From the NCBI GenBank assembly GCA_964450565.1, contig CAYVCP010000010.1:1-14262 (forward strand): 14,262 bases of DNA, written 5' to 3'. Each line of letters begins with the position of its first letter. Positions within the stretch are counted from its first letter, which is position 1. Shown here one piece after another: positions 12,415-14,262 of the stretch. The DNA is from CAYVCP01 sp964450565 (lineage in GTDB: Bacteria; Patescibacteriota; Minisyncoccia; Minisyncoccales; CG1-02-41-26). The position numbers and the translations under genes are program-made. The notes beneath the pieces were generated by a model. It saw nothing but the letters and a program-made list of their open reading frames with translations. It had not been told where the DNA came from and searched no databases.

Positions 12415-12897
12415 ATGACAAAACAACCAATAAAAAAGAAAGAACAAGAGTATTTAAATAATTGGAAAAGAACTCAAGCTGATTTTGAGAATTATAAAAA
12501 AGAAGAGGGACAAAGAATAGAGAGAGAAAAAGAGATTGTTGTTAAAAAAGATAGAGAAATTTTTGCTATTGATCTATTGAAAATTCAAGATAATTTAGAG
12601 AGATTAGATAGAGCTCTTGGGGAATATGAAAAAGCTTCTGATCAACGGAAGCAAGAAATTTTACCTTCTATTTTAGAAGGAATGAAGTATATTAATATAC
12701 AGATAAATGAGATGACAGAGATGGGAGGGCTAGAGGAGATTAAGTCCATGGATTGTGTCTTTAATCCTTCTTTGCATGAAGCCGTAGAAGAAGTGGATTC
12801 GGACAAGGAGTCGGGCATGATAGTTGAGGTAATACAAAAAGGTTATTTATCAAATGGTCAAGTTTTAAGACCATCAAAGGTAAGAGTCGCTAAATAA
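12415..12897 (+). CDS. grpE: Nucleotide exchange factor GrpE
   Basis: GrpE is the dimeric cochaperone that releases ADP from DnaK. The 160-residue protein has a long charged N-terminal helix (about 8-55: W-K-R-T-Q-A-D-F-E-N-Y-K-K is the family marker), a four-helix-bundle region, and the C-terminal beta domain. The GrpE signature runs from FNPSLHEAVEEV through QKGYLSNGQVLRPSKVRVAK to the end. It is a little short compared with E. coli GrpE (197), mainly through a missing disordered N-terminus. The start is 2 nt after hrcA with no Shine-Dalgarno, so translation probably depends on hrcA. The order hrcA-grpE-dnaK is the classical one. Confidence 0.95.
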   Translation: MTKQPIKKKEQEYLNNWKRTQADFENYKKEEGQRIEREKEIVVKKDREIFAIDLLKIQDNLERLDRALGEYEKASDQRKQEILPSILEGMKYINIQINEMTEMGGLEEIKSMDCVFNPSLHEAVEEVDSDKESGMIVEVIQKGYLSNGQVLRPSKVRVAK

Positions 12898-12910
12898 TAA
12901 TAAAAAATAT

Positions 12911-14262
12911 ATGTCAAAAATATTAGGAATTGATCTAGGAACCACTAATTCAGCTATGGCTATAGTTGAGTCAGGGGAACCTAAAATAGTTGAAAACAAA
13001 GAAGGACAAAGAACAACTCCTTCCGTTGTTGCTGTGAATAAGAATAACGAAAGGTTAGTTGGAGTAATTGCAAAGCGTCAAGCTATTACGAATCCAAAAA
13101 ATACAATTTTTTCTATCAAGAGATTGATTGGTAGAAAATTTTCTGACAAAGAAGTACAACAAGACAAAAGTCTTCTTCCTTATGAATTAAGAGAAAAAGA
13201 AGACGGATCTGTTGAAGTTAAGATGGGTGAAAAATGGTATTCTGCTCAAGAAATTTCAGCAATGATTCTACAAAAATTTAAGAGGGATGCTGAAGAAAAG
13301 ATAGGAGAAAAAATAGAAGAAGCCATTATTACTTGTCCTGCTTACTTTGATGATTCACAAAGAAAGGCTACAAAAGTGGCAGGGGAAATAGCAGGACTAA
13401 AAGTGTTGAGGGTAATCAACGAACCCACTGCTGCTGCCTTAGCTTATGGTTTACAAAAAAAGAAAAACCAACAAATTGTAGTTTATGATTTTGGAGGAGG
13501 AACTTTTGATATTTCCGTTTTGGATGTTTCCGAAGACACAGTAGAAGTTAAAGGGACAGGAGGGGATACTCATTTAGGAGGAGATGATTTTGATCAAAAG
13601 GTTATGGATTTTATTGTATCAGAGTTTAAAAAAGAACAGGGAATTGATCTATCCAAAGATGAGTTAGCCTTACAAAGAATTAAAGAGGCTGCAGAGAAAG
13701 CTAAAATAGAGCTTTCAACATCTATTGAGACAGAGATTAATTTGCCCTTTGTTACTTCAGATTCATCGGGTCCAAAACATCTTTTATTGAAACTATCTAG
13801 ATCCATGCTTGAAGAAATGGTTTCAGACTCAATAGATAAATCTATTTCTCTCGTAAAAGACGTTTTAAAAGAGGTGGATATGAAACCAGAAGATATAGAG
13901 GAAGTTGTTTTGGTTGGGGGCATGACAAGAATGCCTAAAATACAAGAGGAAATCAAAAAATTATTTAACAAAGAACCAAATAAGGAAATTAACCCTGACG
14001 AAGTGGTTGCTGTCGGAGCTGCTATACAAGGAGGCATTCTAAAAGGTGACGTAAAAGATGTTCTACTTTTGGATGTGACGCCTCTTTCTTTAGGAATTGA
14101 AACCTTAGGAAAAATTAACACAGTTTTAATTCAAAAGAATACTACTGTTCCCACTAATAAAAAGCAAACTTTTTCTACTGCTCAAGACAATCAACCTTCT
14201 GTTGAAATTAAGGTATTGCAAGGAGAGAGATCAATATCAGATGATAATAAGGCATTAGGAAG
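12911..14262 (+). CDS. dnaK: Molecular chaperone DnaK (Hsp70), 3' end outside the window
   Basis: DnaK is the ATP-dependent chaperone that works with DnaJ and GrpE. The frame stays open from the ATG to the window end, giving 450 codons; the family length is about 600-640, so the last quarter is missing. The ATPase domain is complete: phosphate-1 loop GIDLGTTNS (6-14), PAYFDDSQRKAT (143-154), INEPTAAALAYG (169-180), phosphate-2 loop DFGGGTFD (193-200) with Thr198, and adenosine-binding LVGGMTRMP (334-342). The interdomain linker DVLLLDVTPL (383-392) and the first strands of the substrate-binding domain follow. One small departure is PAYFDD, where most DnaK proteins have PAYFND. It lies 13 nt after grpE, without a Shine-Dalgarno or a clear internal promoter, and should be controlled from the CIRCE-like site. 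dnaJ would be expected downstream. Confidence 0.97.
   Translation, partial: MSKILGIDLGTTNSAMAIVESGEPKIVENKEGQRTTPSVVAVNKNNERLVGVIAKRQAITNPKNTIFSIKRLIGRKFSDKEVQQDKSLLPYELREKEDGSVEVKMGEKWYSAQEISAMILQKFKRDAEEKIGEKIEEAIITCPAYFDDSQRKATKVAGEIAGLKVLRVINEPTAAALAYGLQKKKNQQIVVYDFGGGTFDISVLDVSEDTVEVKGTGGDTHLGGDDFDQKVMDFIVSEFKKEQGIDLSKDELALQRIKEAAEKAKIELSTSIETEINLPFVTSDSSGPKHLLLKLSRSMLEEMVSDSIDKSISLVKDVLKEVDMKPEDIEEVVLVGGMTRMPKIQEEIKKLFNKEPNKEINPDEVVAVGAAIQGGILKGDVKDVLLLDVTPLSLGIETLGKINTVLIQKNTTVPTNKKQTFSTAQDNQPSVEIKVLQGERSISDDNKALG

Noticed and set aside
13594..14121. 175-residue open frame on the minus strand inside dnaK
   Set aside because: It is antisense to strongly conserved DnaK sequence, has low-complexity Ser-rich composition, and has no ribosome binding site or promoter.
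1..14262. CRISPR arrays, insertion sequences or attachment sites
   Set aside because: No regularly spaced repeats, transposase genes, terminal inverted repeats or tRNA-end duplications were seen; the window is housekeeping sequence.

Overview
The window looks like part of the chromosome of an AT-rich bacterium of the Candidate Phyla Radiation (Patescibacteria, probably a Parcubacteria-like lineage). This is inferred from family features, not from a database search. The features are a lysyl-tRNA synthetase with a 'GFGLSERLF'-type motif 3 and an HLQDYTQMEF signature, a PBP2 with a charged cytoplasmic leader containing 'EDIFLD', a MurF-type ligase fused to a membrane domain, a short HrcA, and tightly overlapping genes that mostly lack Shine-Dalgarno sites. 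All genes look intact except dnaK, which is cut by the window edge. lysS contains a 10-N assembly gap.

Layout. (1) 1-352: the 3' end of 23S rRNA, a complete 5S rRNA and an intrinsic terminator close an rRNA operon. (2) 373-3494: mreC, mreD and mrdA (PBP2) overlap each other and form the elongation/rod-shape unit; mreB and rodA are not here. (3) 3524-4981: lysS with its own promoter. (4) 5010-5204, minus strand: an unrecognised 64-residue protein with two membrane segments. It has the only textbook ribosome binding site in the window, its own promoter and its own terminator. (5) 5243-10728: a promoter and a T-box riboswitch (antiterminator, terminator and Stem III all visible) precede serS. 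After serS come an alpha/beta hydrolase, a membrane-bound MurF-like ligase, a FemAB-type aminoacyl-tRNA-dependent peptidoglycan transferase and FtsQ. All five genes overlap by 4 or 17 nt, so they are probably one mRNA. (6) 10731-11645, minus strand: a CorA-type divalent-cation channel. (7) 11701-14262: a CIRCE-like inverted repeat over the -35 box of hrcA, then hrcA, grpE and dnaK, the heat-shock chaperone operon.

How the parts work together. Apart from rRNA, translation and chaperone genes, most of the window serves the cell envelope: MreC/MreD/PBP2 for elongation, MurF/FemAB for precursor synthesis and branching, FtsQ for division. The serS operon is the most interesting part. Its T-box should sense uncharged tRNA-Ser, and read-through would also supply a FemAB enzyme, a family whose members use aminoacyl-tRNA, in some cases Ser-tRNA, to build peptidoglycan branches. 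That would put seryl-tRNA supply and cell-wall branching under one RNA switch.

A second theme is leaderless transcription. At mreC, lysS, corA and hrcA the -10 box lies only 5-7 nt before the start codon, so the mRNA should begin at or near the ATG. A third theme is a diverged HrcA operator, paired with a changed residue in the otherwise well-conserved HrcA recognition helix.
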